Positions 12,260 through 23,682 of a stretch of 64,000 nt of DNA are shown here, piece by piece (positions within the stretch are counted from its first letter, which is position 1; the number at the start of each line of letters is the position of its first letter). A model generated the notes under the pieces. That model did not search any database. It had not been told where the DNA came from and was given only the letters and a program-made list of their open reading frames with translations. The stretch spans positions 62,001 to 126,000 of the forward strand of contig JAMAHW010000078.1 of the NCBI GenBank assembly GCA_023627715.1. Direction: 5' to 3'. This DNA comes from Periconia sp. R9002. Taxonomy: Eukaryota; Ascomycota; Dothideomycetes; Pleosporales; Periconiaceae. Made by a program: the position numbers and the translations under genes.

Positions 12260-13474
12260 TCAATCGGGCGATTAGCGCCATCAGTGTGGTTTGAATAGGT
12301 CTTTTTTTCGCTTTATTGGATTGTAGAACGCCCATTATCTAATGTGCTTGCCCTGGGGCCTGGAAAGAGAAGATAGCTTGGTAACTGAATCTTTGTATCC
12401 ATGCGTTAGGATAGCATACGATGATCTATCCTTCAAAAGGCTTCTCTTCAATTCTTCAATATGCTAGAACTCTATAGTTTACTCAGGCGATGAAACAGAA
12501 TGAGCGGGTGGATTTTTCTCCATAAGTACATAGCACATAATAAGACGTGGGCATTTGAAACATCAGAGAAATACTTAAATTTCTATCGTCGGCGAAAAAA
12601 AGGTAACAATTCTTGTTAAAATTATTCTGAAGGGAAATGTATGAACTTGAAATTTGGATTGATCCTCACAAAGTATTGCTACCTTGGGTAAGGGGAAATG
12701 TATATTTCCTTAGACACCCCATGCGACAAGTGCTCTTCTCATGTGCTGCTCCCTGTAAGATCTACCCAACTGCTATCCCATGCACTAGAGTGGTATTCAG
12801 AATTTCCAGCTTCGGGTAGTGCACGGTCTTTTATGAACATTTTTGATTTTGAAAATGAAATTCTCGGCGTTTTACATTTGTTCGCCCTCACTTTCATAAA
12901 GCCCCCTCAGGGAGGCACCGATAGAATGCGCTTGAAATAAGGACACCAGAAAAGATGATGATTATGCTTGATTTCTAATAGGTAGCATCTCCAAGCGAGC
13001 GGACCCGCGGAAACGGTCCAGCCGCACAGTGCTAATTAGTTGGTCCCAAATCTGTCGCCCCTGACCATCTAAAACTCCACGCAATGACGGAAGCAAATAG
13101 CCGAAGATTTGGGACAAAAATCTGCGCAGGATGAGAAACCATGTAGCTTAGCACCGAGCACAATGCCCCAAACAGAACTCCTGTCCAGGTTTTGACAATC
13201 GAAGCACAAGGGCTTAGGCCAGTAGGTATCGTTCGTGGTGTGTACTCGTGTCTCCCGCTTTTCCTCAAGCCTGTTGAAATATGATTCGTGAATCAACCAA
13301 CCGTCTAAATAAACTACTTGATTGAACATCCATCCAGTGTTTTTCGTATAATGTTGGGATATAGATATTGGAATCATGAAACGTCATATCTGACTGGGAC
13401 CAAGGAGCACCTATAACCCAAATCCGGCAAAACTTTTTTTTTCCATGACCAAACCATTTGTCTTCATTCCAATA
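12260..13474. other. intergenic, 1.2 kb, between convergent genes
   Basis: Downstream of the MFS carrier and of the receptor-like gene on the other strand. AT-rich, with no supported gene. Confidence 0.5.
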
Positions 13475-14838
13475 TTAATCTTTGAGGGGAAATATCTCTC
13501 GTATAGAGGAAGCATCCCCCGCCTCAGAAGTGCCGTGCGTACCTTGATGTTGTAACTCCCAACCTGACTCTCGATGCGTCCTTGTGCGACTGACCTCCGT
13601 GTCACCAATCCAACCAGGTGCTATGGGCCGCAAAAACAAGCGCATAGTTGGGAGTGTACCAACAATTATGAAGAGACTCGCTTCGATCAAGCTAGTGAAA
13701 GAAATCAGTGACTGATCTCAAGCGTATGACAGGGCCTGAGGTAGAGAGGGTACAAGCTTACATCCATAAACTAGGGTACAGGGTATCCCACGAGGAGTCT
13801 TTTGTTACAAGCATGGGAGGAAGTAGTGCCAGACGAACCGCACTCGTAATGCATGTACTAGTTCAGGAGTTAGGCACATAATCTGACCGTTTGGAGTGGA
13901 TACTTACATGGAGCCCAGACTGAAAAGAATAATCAACATGACCTTCCGGGATTTCGCCATCTGCAGACCCAACACCATTGGGATGGGAAGAATCAAGACT
14001 AAAATGTCTGTGATGATGTTGAGAATTGCAGTAGCGATATACAACGCTCCTTTGTTCAAACATTGCCCTCCTTTGACTGTCACATCGAAGTTCTTCTCGA
14101 AGGGTGCGCATGCTGCAAGCAGAGCAACGTCGATACCGATACAGGAGCCAATGGTGATGAACATAGTGATGTAGACGCAGGTGCGGAAGGCTTGCGAGGG
14201 ATTCAAATTGAGATAGAAGCACAGGAATGATAGTTTGGCGAAGGTGGTTGCAGGAGAGTATAGAACCGTTGTGATCATAGTAATCTGCAGAATGGAGCTC
14301 AGCATCTTCATAGAACGTAGTAGCTGGGTGAATTGACTGACTTTGGCAATCTTGTTGAGCTGATGACCAGTAAGCTCCCATGCGTGTATACCTATCAAAC
14401 CAGCGGGCGCTCTATCTGTATTGAGAATGTTAGCACAACGAAGGTTTTCTTCTGTTGGTGTTTCGTGAATGAGAACTCACAAACGATCAAGGATTGCACG
14501 GGTATTGCGAAGAGCTATGGCGTAACAACAGAAGACGTCAGCTAAGAAATGTGAATCGGAGTCTGCTGTGCACTTGCCCATGCCAACAAAAGACACCCTG
14601 GTATGAAGTTAGAGAGTCGTAAATCAGATGAGTCGTCAAAGAACTCACAGTCATCAGAAGTGATCTTCTTTACCAGAAAGGCCTTTGTGTATATCCGAAC
14701 AGCCAGCAGTACCGTCGCAACGATCATCCCAACAATTCCAACCCATGTGATCATCGCCTCCCCACGTCGTTGCGGATTTGCCAGATCTACGACATAGTGG
14801 GCCGGAGCAGGCACAACAGGCTTGTTGAGGTCTATCAT
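13475..14838 (-). CDS. PTH11-like rhodopsin-domain integral membrane protein
   Basis: Tentative six-exon model (minus strand): 14838..14649, 14597..14574, 14514..14481, 14411..13908, 13857..13762, 13691..13475; 354 residues. The N-terminus RRGEAMITWVGIVG then VRIYTKAFLVKKITSDDW is the hallmark of the fungal rhodopsin-domain family. GLIGIHAWELTGHQL and several hydrophobic segments follow, then the late signatures SAVRLALLPPML and IEASLFIIVGTLPTMRLF. Exons 4-6 are well fixed. Exons 2 and 3 (24 and 34 nt) are uncertain, because the second transmembrane segment is short in this model and other splice choices are possible. Relatives act as putative surface receptors, some in host or surface sensing. 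The ligand is unknown. Confidence 0.75.
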
Positions 14839-15838
14839 TGCCGTTCAAAAGAGCAGGTCGGTGTGTAGTTTGCAAAGATGCAAACACTCACAGAAGTAAC
14901 ATTGGGAGAACTGTGAGTTACAAATATCGGTTGTTTCACGGCCCGAGATATTTGAAAAATAAAGTTCCGAAGCGAGCAGGTTTCCGAATCCTCCATGTGC
15001 CGTTCCATTCACTGCCAGTCAGCATGGCGAGTCGAGGAAGTGACCCAGATTGCAGATGGGTTCCGACAGAGTGGTCTGCCTGGATGTTACAAGTTGGACG
15101 AGATTCCATCTCATTGGCTAACAGTGTTGACTCTTGCCATGGCATATGCACGATGCCAGCAAGACCTATGAAAGCAAGATATCCCATTTACACATATTAT
15201 TTCATCGTTGACTTGATATAGAGTAACTTCGCCAGTCTTTTTGTATTTTAATGCTGATTCTCCACTCTACGTAGACATGGAGCAGGCATCGAGCTTCAGA
15301 GCGGTACGGGACGTACCGATAGATGAGCAGGAAAGGGCAATCGCACCGATTGGTAGTGTGAAGCGGGACGTACCGACGGGGAGACGAAAAAGACGTCTTC
15401 CGTCGAAGCCGGGAAAAATACGAGATAGGGGGGGTTTTGGCTTTGAAGGATGCGGGTTAAGCGGGTTGTGGGGCACTGGGGTAAGCAAGGATGAATGCAG
15501 CCGCTCCCCCAACATGGCATTCGCGGTTCAGAGAGGCACGTGGGAGATTATCCCTTTCATGCCCTGGCAATGTCTTGCTGACTTTCCCATCGTCTAGACT
15601 GTAGCCTGTATAGATCCAACAGTTGGGCTGTCGGTGAAAACACCTATGCGGGACTAGTCAAGAAGGACCAAAATTCTAGACACTTTGTATTTGGTAGACG
15701 CAATCTTATCCTCGCTTGAGAACGTTACGGTATGTACCTAGGTAGATAGCAGCCGCGCGGTACGTGGACATTAAAAGACGCCGCCTCTGCATCGTAAACG
15801 ACGTACCGGTCATCTGGATAGCGAACGGTCCTCCCAAC
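14839..15838. other. divergent promoter region, 1.0 kb
   Basis: Separates the receptor-like gene (minus) from the FAD-linked oxidase (plus). Holds a cluster of CGTACC/GGTACG hexamers described separately and a TACCTAGGTA palindrome at 15735-15744. Open frames in it look incidental. Confidence 0.5.
15303..15807. promoter_or_regulatory. cluster of CGTACC/GGTACG motifs upstream of the FAD-linked oxidase
   Basis: The hexamer occurs five times in 505 bp: GGTACG at 15303, CGTACC at 15312, 15369 and 15802, and GGTACG at 15759. The first two form an inverted pair, CGGTACGGGACGTACCG, a layout expected for a dimeric zinc-cluster regulator. Binding is inferred, not known. Confidence 0.4.
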
Positions 15839-17487
15839 ATGCATCGTCTGAGCTTTACCCTGCTTGCTGCAGCCTTCCTCAGTGTCTCACATGCCCAGAA
15901 CGAGACTAACATCGAATCGACAATCCAGTTCTTGTTTCCCAGCTATTGCGTAAGTCATTGAATGCGATGTCGTAATGTCGTACGTTTTGATTGGATTTTC
16001 TAACTTCCTTTTAGTGCACGGTTTTGACGTTCAGTTCCGTCTCTCAGCGAGTCACCTACCCTGGGCAAACTGCTTACAATACCAGCCTTGCTTCGTATTT
16101 CGATGGTAAAAGCAGGTTGACGCCGAATTGCATTGTGCAACCAAAGTCCAGCGAAGAAGTGTCCCAGGTTGTGAAGGTGCTCACAGCTGCGAGTCTTCTC
16201 AAGCCTTGCCAGTTTGCCGTCCGGTCTGGTGGTCACACTCCTATTCCAGGCTCAAACAATGTAGATGATGGAGTCACCATTGATCTCCTCTACATGAACG
16301 GCACCACCTACAACGCCGACACTAAAGTTGCTAGCATCTTGCCAGCTGCGCGATGGGGCACTGTCTACCAAACACTCGAACCATTAGGGCGCATGGTAGC
16401 TGGTGGCCGTGGCTCGACTGTTGGTGTGGGCGGTTTTCTCCTCGGGGGTGGCATCTCACATTACGCGCCCCGGGTGGGACTATCTTGCGACAACGTAGTC
16501 AATTTCCAGGTGGTGCTTGCCGATGGCCGCATTGTCAACGCCAACAAAGCAACAAATAGCGATCTCTTCACCGCTCTCAAGGGGGGCAACAGCAATTTCG
16601 GCATCGTGACCCGATACGATATGGAAACCTTTGAGAACGAGAACCTGTGGGGAGGTATCGTCACTTATCCCGCATCGACAGTAGATCAGCACTTCAAATC
16701 ACTCGTCAACTTTGGACTCAACCCCAATCGGGATCCAAATGCTGCCTTGATTGTCTTCCAAGGATATTCCACGGCCAGCCCTACGAATGTCGTTCGCGCC
16801 GCTTTCGATTATACAAAACCCGTAGTTCGACCAGATGCGTACAAGGAATTCTTTGCCGTGACAACCAACATATCGGATACCACAAAGATCCAACCCATGA
16901 GTGCCGTAGCGGCAGAATTTGGGAGTGACACGACGAAAAGGTAAGCCCATCATTCATAACCCCCAGTACCAATGCTAATCCAAATGACTCCCAGAGTCCA
17001 ATTCCGTACCGTCTCATTCAAGATCGACCTCGAAACGCTGCAAGAAACAGCGCGTCTCTACCAGATCATGCTCACGGAGCTGCAAGCCAAAGCATCGGGT
17101 CAATGGCGCGTCTCCTGCCTGCACCAAGTATGGGCTACGAGCTACACCACGAATAGCACGGCGAGAGGCGGCAATGTCCTCGGCATGGAGCGATACACGG
17201 AGAACTTCATCATGTACCAATCGTACCTCTCTTGGTCCGAGGCCAAAGATGATGACTTGTTTATCAACTTGGGTCTCGCATTGACCGACGGCATACAGAA
17301 GTTCGCTGTTGACAAGGGAACGCATGTGGAATATCTGTACCTCAATTACGCCGACAAAGACCAGTATCCGCTTTCTGCTTATGGAGCGGACAAGGTCAAG
17401 TTCATGAAGGACGTGGCGAAGAAGTATGATCCCTTTGGAGTCTATCAGAAATTACTGCCGGGTGGATTCAAGATTTCGAAGGTATAG
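15839..17487 (+). CDS. secreted FAD-linked oxidase (BBE-like, PCMH-type FAD domain)
   Basis: Exons 15839..15949, 16015..16940 and 16995..17487 give 509 residues; the introns are 65 and 54 nt. The N-terminus MHRLSFTLLAAAFLSVSHAQ is a clear signal peptide. RSGGHTPIPGSNN supplies the His that carries FAD covalently in this family. GGRGSTVGVGGFLLGGGIS and GLSCDNVVNFQVVLADG follow; the Cys in the latter fits bicovalent flavin attachment. The C-terminal YDPFGVYQKLLPGGFK is the berberine-bridge-like end. Such enzymes oxidise sugars, alcohols or alkaloid-type intermediates with O2; the substrate is not readable. A repeated hexamer cluster lies upstream. Confidence 0.9.
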
Positions 17488-17603
17488 GTGCCGCCAATAC
17501 TTTAGAATTTCCAAGTACAATTCATTCATTATCCGTTCCAATAAACCTAAAAGATCTGCTTTATATCGTGTCCCTACGTCTTATATTGAAGTTGCGCGAT
17601 GCA

Positions 17604-18494
17604 TCACATTAGTACCTTAGTCAACGCGTCGCCCAACCCTTTCTCTCCAAGCCATTCTTCCACAGCTTTCATGTCCCCACGGTTGGCCCTTGCCCCCCTC
17701 CTTTCCCCAACCGTATCGGTAATCTCCTGCATATCCGCAAACAACCTCTCCACATTTTCCTTCTCCCGGTACCGCTCAGAGACCTTTTTGTGGTGCGCCG
17801 GGATATCGCCCCAGCTTTCCGTTTTTATGAACTTCATGTACGCATCAATGTCCGAGCTAGTCCCCTCAAGACACAGGAGCCCTGGCTTCCCCGCGAACAG
17901 GAAGCCGGTTAAAGAGTACGAAGGTGCGTGGATGATGAAGTCGTCGCGTTTGGAGCGCGTTGATATAGAAGGGAAGTAGAACCAGACGCGGACCAGGGGA
18001 CCGGTGGGATTTTGTGTTTGCGACCTGGTTGATAGTTCTGATTTGGAGGCCTCCTCGAGAGCTATGCAATCCAAGGCTGTCTGATTGGCGAAATCGATCA
18101 TGCTAAACAAATCTTCATGCTCTTGAATTTGTGAGTTCAGTTGGGTCGTCGCTGCTCGAGTCATCCAGACCGGCTGTCGAATTCGTACTCTTATTTTTGA
18201 TGATTGTTCTTGCGAAACGTCATTTCCATACGAGAACGGCACCTCGATGTCAATTTCAAGTCGATGGGCGCCGGACACGACTAGCTGTAATGATACAAAC
18301 ACGCAAGGCGCATTTTGAAGTTGAGGAGCAGTTTGATTCTCGATGTATTTCTTTAACATTTCAAGGAGATTCTGAGACTGCGTGTCCATTGTGACTTCGT
18401 CATCCGGGTACATAGCCATCAGAAGATCGATCTGTGCGATTTGGTGCTCAATCAATTCCGGTGGTAGGAGCTGCCACGAATCTGTAGTAGCCAT
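17604..18494 (-). CDS. RWD domain protein with DUF1115 (RWDD2-like)
   Basis: Single-exon gene of 296 residues. The start is taken at the ATG at 18494, giving MATTDSWQLLPPELIEHQIA, although the frame is open a little further upstream. The N-terminal half has the RWD fold pattern (QIAQIDLLMAMYPDDE, then beta strands with VFVSLQL and IDIEVPFSYG). The C-terminal half matches the DUF1115 block: VRVWFYFPSISTRSKRDDFI, YSLTGFLFAGKPGLLCLEG, and a WGDIPAHHKKVSER segment. RWD domains usually bind protein partners; the role of RWDD2 proteins is not established. Probably cytosolic and housekeeping. It converges tail to tail on the FAD-linked oxidase with 116 bp between the stop codons. Confidence 0.88.
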   Translation of the reverse strand: MATTDSWQLLPPELIEHQIAQIDLLMAMYPDDEVTMDTQSQNLLEMLKKYIENQTAPQLQNAPCVFVSLQLVVSGAHRLEIDIEVPFSYGNDVSQEQSSKIRVRIRQPVWMTRAATTQLNSQIQEHEDLFSMIDFANQTALDCIALEEASKSELSTRSQTQNPTGPLVRVWFYFPSISTRSKRDDFIIHAPSYSLTGFLFAGKPGLLCLEGTSSDIDAYMKFIKTESWGDIPAHHKKVSERYREKENVERLFADMQEITDTVGERRGARANRGDMKAVEEWLGEKGLGDALTKVLM

Positions 18495-19991
18495 GAAAAA
18501 ACCGATCTTTCCCACAGGTATACCAATGAAAAAGGTCTCTGACTATATCTAAACAAGATGGGAAGTTGCGAATGTTGAGAGGTGTATGAGAGAAACGTAG
18601 TCGCAACGGTGCGATCGAAATTTGGGCGCGCTAGGCCCAGACCGGGTTGGTGTGGGGTGGACAATTCATGACTTGGTAGTTAGAAAATCTGGGAGCACAT
18701 AAATATACATGTGTGTGAGGAGCATTAGATAATTCAGAAAAGCAGCGACCCGATTCATTACGTGTTTACGTTTCATGCTATTCAAAAACAAGGGCGAACC
18801 ATCTCTTCGGCGTACTGTTGGATCGATTATGCAACACTCAAGTGCTCGTTACGTTAATATCTGTCGCGTTGCCGACATCTACAGTATCAATGAATCGCAT
18901 TATGTAATGGGTTGCTAGAAATGTATAGGCTCTACTGGACGTCAGTAATCAAAAGCAGAAGTGCTAAGTGGTACAGGATCTTGGAGAAACTGAATCAAAA
19001 ACGGTAGAAGTACGCTATTGCAATAGGCACTGCACTTCAATTTCAAGCAGGACAACCTTAGACAGCCGAATTAGGAATTCAATCTAGAAATTGGGCTTGT
19101 CGAGGGCCCTTCTAACATCCCGAGGAACAGCTACGCTTGAGCTCACTGATATAAAACCCGCAGGCTTTGGTGATGCGAACATCGACCGCATAACGATGAG
19201 AGCTACGGAACCGACTGGACACAGCTGTATCATTCATCAACCCCGCTTCTATATCCTCTGTATCTTTATTGGTGTGTCAATGGGCATGCGTTGAATTGGG
19301 TGTGGGGTCGCATCGGGGTGGGGCATTATTGCGCGCCGTAGTAAAAATATCATCCACGCTTGCTCCTCATTTGGGTCTGGTAGAGCCTGCCTGTCTGATA
19401 TTCCCGTTGGCGACCGCGATCTCATGGCAAGACGTGGTCTGGCGCATCTATTCGCAGTCTAGCGGAGAATGCATAGCGGCGTATGGTGAGGGATCGGTCC
19501 TTCTATAGGTCACGGCTTCAAGGGGAAAATGGGAGAGTGAGCGTATCGATAGCTTCGAGTGTTCGTGGAAAGGCATGCGACGGACGGTATGGATCATATT
19601 GAGGCTGTTGCCGTGGTATTGTAGTTATTGTGGTGTCGTCGCGATGTGCTGTCGGCGAACGTCAGAGTGTAAACAGCACTTGAGGCACTCATCTCTGATT
19701 ACATAAGCTTCTTGGCCGTACTCCATAAATAGCACCACTTGAGTGCCTGAGGTTGTTACACCACTAAAATGCATGAAAATACTGTTGCCTTCCAGCAGTG
19801 GGGAATTCACTCGCAAGCTTTCCCGAACTTAGTCCAGTTGAATTGATACCTTGAAACGAGGTGAAACTATCAGGCACCAGTGAAAACGCTTCTAGTGCTA
19901 CCTCTCGATTACTTAAATACTCATACTCTGATCTGCGCAAGTGATCTGTGTCTTTGTCGATAAATTTTCTTTCTGGTATTGATATCTCGTT
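18495..19991. other. intergenic, 1.5 kb
   Basis: Divergent spacer between the RWD gene and the first sirtuin. Only short, motif-free open frames. Confidence 0.5.
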
Positions 19992-21062
19992 ATGTCTTCT
20001 GAAAATAAATCATCTTTCACGGCTCCCCAGGGTTTAGACCCGTCTGCGGTTGCATCTTTCCAGGCACATCTCGCGCAATCCAAGCGCATAGTAGCCGTCA
20101 TAGGCGCAGGGCTCTCTGCTTCCTCGGGATTGGCAACATTTCGAGACACCAACGGTCTGTGGGCGAACTATGATGTACAGCTTATTGGCACTCCAGCAGG
20201 CTGGCGCCGTGATCCTGGACTTGTCTGGCAGTTCTACTCAGAGCGTCGTCGTAACGCGCTGAAGGCGGAACCTAACCCTGCACACTACGCTTTGTCTGAA
20301 CTCGCGAAGAAAAAACCGGGGTTTATCGCATTGAGTCAGAATGTAGATGGGCTGCTCGAGCGCGCCGGTTTGGAGAATGGCTACGGGAACAAGAACGATT
20401 CCCAGCTCAAGTTACTGCATGGCAATCTCTTCGGACTAGAGTGCGCCAATCACTGCGGATACACCGAGCAAAACTTCAAGGACCCCTTGTGTTCTGTCTT
20501 GAGCGAGGAGAGTGTGAAAAACAGGGCAAACGTGATGGGTGCTGGAGTGAAGGACGGGGAAAAACCACCAAAAGCCAGCGCACTTCTGTTCGAAGCCATC
20601 GCAGCAAAGAACAAAAAGATCTTGGGCGAAAGTTTCAAGACGAGTGAACTGAGTGCTACCGATGCGGCACCGTTGAGGGAACGAGGTGAAGATGCACTAA
20701 AGATACCCGACTTGGTCCCAGTCTTGCACTCCGGTATACAACCGAGCGACTTGCTGCAGTGTCCTGGATGTAACAACAGTCTCCTACGTCCACGTGTTGT
20801 GTGGTTCGGGGAAGCACTCCCCAAGGATATCGTTGAGCAGGTGGATGATTGGTTCGAGGAAGATAAAGTGGATTTGTGCCTTGTGATAGGGACATCGGGC
20901 TCAGTTTGGCCAGCTGCCGGATATGCTGAACAGGCGCGGAAAAAAGGTGCTCGAATTGCCTACGTGAATATGAAGCAGGAAGATATGAAGCATAGTCAAG
21001 AGCGCGACTGGGCATTTGTTGGGGACGCAGCCGTTATTCTGCCGGAGATATTAAGCTTTTAA
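19992..21062 (+). CDS. SIRT5-like sirtuin, NAD-dependent protein deacylase
   Basis: Intronless, 356 residues. Sirtuin signatures occur in order: VIGAGLSASSGLATFR (NAD site, about residue 37), SQNVDGL, LHGN with the catalytic His, zinc Cys pairs ECANHC and CPGC, then VIGTSGSVWPA. The segment WQFYSERRR holds the Tyr-x-x-Arg pair that in SIRT5 and CobB recognises acidic acyl groups, so desuccinylase/demalonylase-type activity is plausible. About 90 residues separate the two Cys pairs, much longer than in the second sirtuin of this window (residues about 165-255, rich in Lys, Glu and Ala). No clear mitochondrial presequence is visible. Confidence 0.92.
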   Translation: MSSENKSSFTAPQGLDPSAVASFQAHLAQSKRIVAVIGAGLSASSGLATFRDTNGLWANYDVQLIGTPAGWRRDPGLVWQFYSERRRNALKAEPNPAHYALSELAKKKPGFIALSQNVDGLLERAGLENGYGNKNDSQLKLLHGNLFGLECANHCGYTEQNFKDPLCSVLSEESVKNRANVMGAGVKDGEKPPKASALLFEAIAAKNKKILGESFKTSELSATDAAPLRERGEDALKIPDLVPVLHSGIQPSDLLQCPGCNNSLLRPRVVWFGEALPKDIVEQVDDWFEEDKVDLCLVIGTSGSVWPAAGYAEQARKKGARIAYVNMKQEDMKHSQERDWAFVGDAAVILPEILSF

Positions 21063-21390
21063 ATCATGAGACTTATGATTGGTTCCCAATGCTGCATGTC
21101 TAATTAGAACACCCAAATACTTGGTTGCTGACGTTAGAGTAACAACTCGTTGGTTAAGAAAGTGATGCGCTCTCGTATCGATCGCTAGCAGTGAAAAGTA
21201 TCAGTGATTGCCTGGTGGGTAACTCGGTTTTCATCTGATGAACCGGTATTGCCTGATGTTTCCCTGGCTTTGCGGGTCAACGAAAACGTAAATAATCATA
21301 CAACTGTCATCCTCAGCACTGTTTTAGTTGCTAGCTCAATTTCACTGATCTTCATGACCACTTTGATCCCCAGATTGTCGCACTACCAGA
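21063..21390. other. intergenic, 0.33 kb
   Basis: Spacer between the first sirtuin and the HET gene. Nothing else seen. Confidence 0.5.
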
Positions 21391-23471
21391 ATGACAGAGG
21401 ACGTTAATTCACTCTACAATACATTACCTATTCCGTCGAAATCAAAATGCATACGTCTCCTTCATGTTCTCGCATCGGATCCAACGAGACCTTGCGGTGG
21501 CTCAATATGTTGCGACGTCACCGTCACAGATTTGAATTTGAACCCTGCTTATACGGCACTATCTTACGTGTGGGGTCCCGTGGCGCCGCATCCTGATATT
21601 ATTTTCTGTAACAAAACACCTTTCCGCGTTACATCGAATTGCTACGCAGCATTACAGCACTTGCGTGAACAATTCGGTGCATTCGTTATATGGGTTGATG
21701 CGATATGTATCAATCAGAATGATAATAGCGAAAAGGCACAACAGATAGGCCACATGAGCGATATATACTCAAGCGCCATTGCCACGTATGTGTGGTTAGG
21801 TGAAGGAACCCCACAATCAGATCGCACGATAAGGTTTCTCAAATATACTGGTTTCTTGGAGTTTTTCTTCAAAAGTGGTGTTGATTTCGAGCAGCCAGTC
21901 GCACAAATAAAACCACGTTTGACAGCAGCAGGAATTTACCAGATTCTGGCCCAGTTTGGGTTTCGGAGATCTATAGTACCACTTGATACGCGACGTAGGT
22001 GAACTATGTACAGAATTGTTGGAGTATCAACATTTCGAACATTTTTAACACTCCTGTAGGTAAAAGATACTTCATCCCCAGTCTCATGCAACATTGGCGC
22101 AGAGAACCGCTCTGCACTACCGATGACCTGACGCATGTTTTTGATTGCACCTGGATAAATTGAATCTGGACGTTCCAAGAGATAGTCTTGTCAAAAAATC
22201 CCGTTGTCGTATGCGGATGCTCACATATTTCTTGGACCCGACTCCACCTTAGCACTGTGTTTCTGTCCACCATAGAGGGACCCCAAAGTGTGTATGGTCT
22301 CAAGATTCGTCAATGGCTGCATCTCAGTCACGTTCGGGACAAGTACCATTCAAAGCTTCGACCAGGGCCCGTAGCATATGACTCTTACCTGCCAGACTAT
22401 CGTGATTTCTGCCTTCGCATTCCCAGAGGTTTTGGTATTATGAAAGCCATAGTTCTAGGATTTGTTGTTACAGCAGCCATAGTATCTCTGATAGTATTTG
22501 GGACATATCATATACCGGATTCAAAAAGCAGATTGTTATTATGGCTGTTATGGGGGGTGCTGCCTTCACTTGGCCTTGGCATTTTACTCGTATTGTTCTC
22601 AAAACTTTGGCAAAACGGCCTTGCTCCTGGTCCGCCTTTGCGGGACATAATTTGGGACTACTCACCACAACGCCAACTATTTGATAACGACAATAGCTTT
22701 GACGCACAAATCCTGAAAGTCATTAGAACTCGTTGCGCGACGGACCCAAGAGATTTATGTTTCGGCGTTCAAGCTATTCTGCAACAGCCTGGAGAACCCG
22801 AACAGCCACTCATCGTGGATTATACTCTTCCAATGGCTGAGGTTTTCAGAAGATTCTGTTTGTACCTCTTTTTGAAGCAGGTCTCACCGTCCGTTATTGC
22901 TCTGGCGGCCCAGCACAGGTGCCCTGGGGCGCCATCGTGGGTACCCGATTTCTCCGCAGATTTCTCGCTAATGTCCGGAACAAAAAACCCAAGGGCGATA
23001 ATGGGACTTTGCAGTGTTACCAAGGATTCTCGATTCTACTACAGAGTCCACCCTGAAGATCCAAATACCCTGATTGTGAAAGGGCTTATGTGTGGGGAAG
23101 TGAGAGAGGTTCTTACAGGCAGGACATTTGCGGTGAATAGATGGGATGGAGGTGTTGCGAGTTGTGATATCAGTATTGGTGACCATATTGCTCTTATTTC
23201 CGGGCTACCTTTCCCACTAGTGGTCAGAGCTGATGGCATTTCAGTGGAGCTCAAGGGTATAGCTTTAATATATGCGACGCATACGGTAGCACCTACCACC
23301 GATCATGAAATTGGTTCTGATGAGTTAAGGTTTATGAATTCCGATTTTTGGGAGAAATATGTTCAGCGAAAAAAGATGGAATGGAGAAGATTACAGGGAG
23401 AGGGTTCAAATGTTGACTGTTTGCATCAAGCAGATCCCGAGATATACTTAGACGACCTTTTCATATGCTGA
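21391..23471 (+). pseudogene. HET-domain protein interrupted by an in-frame TGA
   Basis: Exon 1 (21391..21994) and exon 2 (22060..23471) join over a 65-nt intron to give 672 codons. One TGA at 22161-22163 (codon 236) interrupts a frame that otherwise stays open. The N-terminus holds the HET core: YTALSYVWGP, then IWVDAICINQNDNSEKAQQI and SDIYSSAIATYVWLGEG. The stop falls just before IWTFQE, the conserved [RV]WTxQE motif, where an Arg is usual; CGA to TGA is a simple transition. Downstream codons are fully open and carry DPRDLCFGV, a common late HET-protein motif. Two hydrophobic helices (about codons 329-350 and 357-380) are inserted in the middle. HET proteins mediate vegetative incompatibility and cell death. 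A hidden intron or read-through could rescue it. Confidence 0.75.
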
Positions 23472-23682
23472 ATTGACTAAAAGCATGTTTTTATTATCGA
23501 TGAGATTGTCTGCAAATTTCGCCATAGCGGTAAGAATGACAAGAACTGGGAAAGATAATTTGTTCCTCATATTATCCATACCAAATGCGGAAATGGGGCC
23601 CTCTGCATCACCAGAGCAACCAGTAGTTGATGCAAGCCTATGTATCTACGGGGCCAATCTTTAACATAGCTAGTGGATATTG

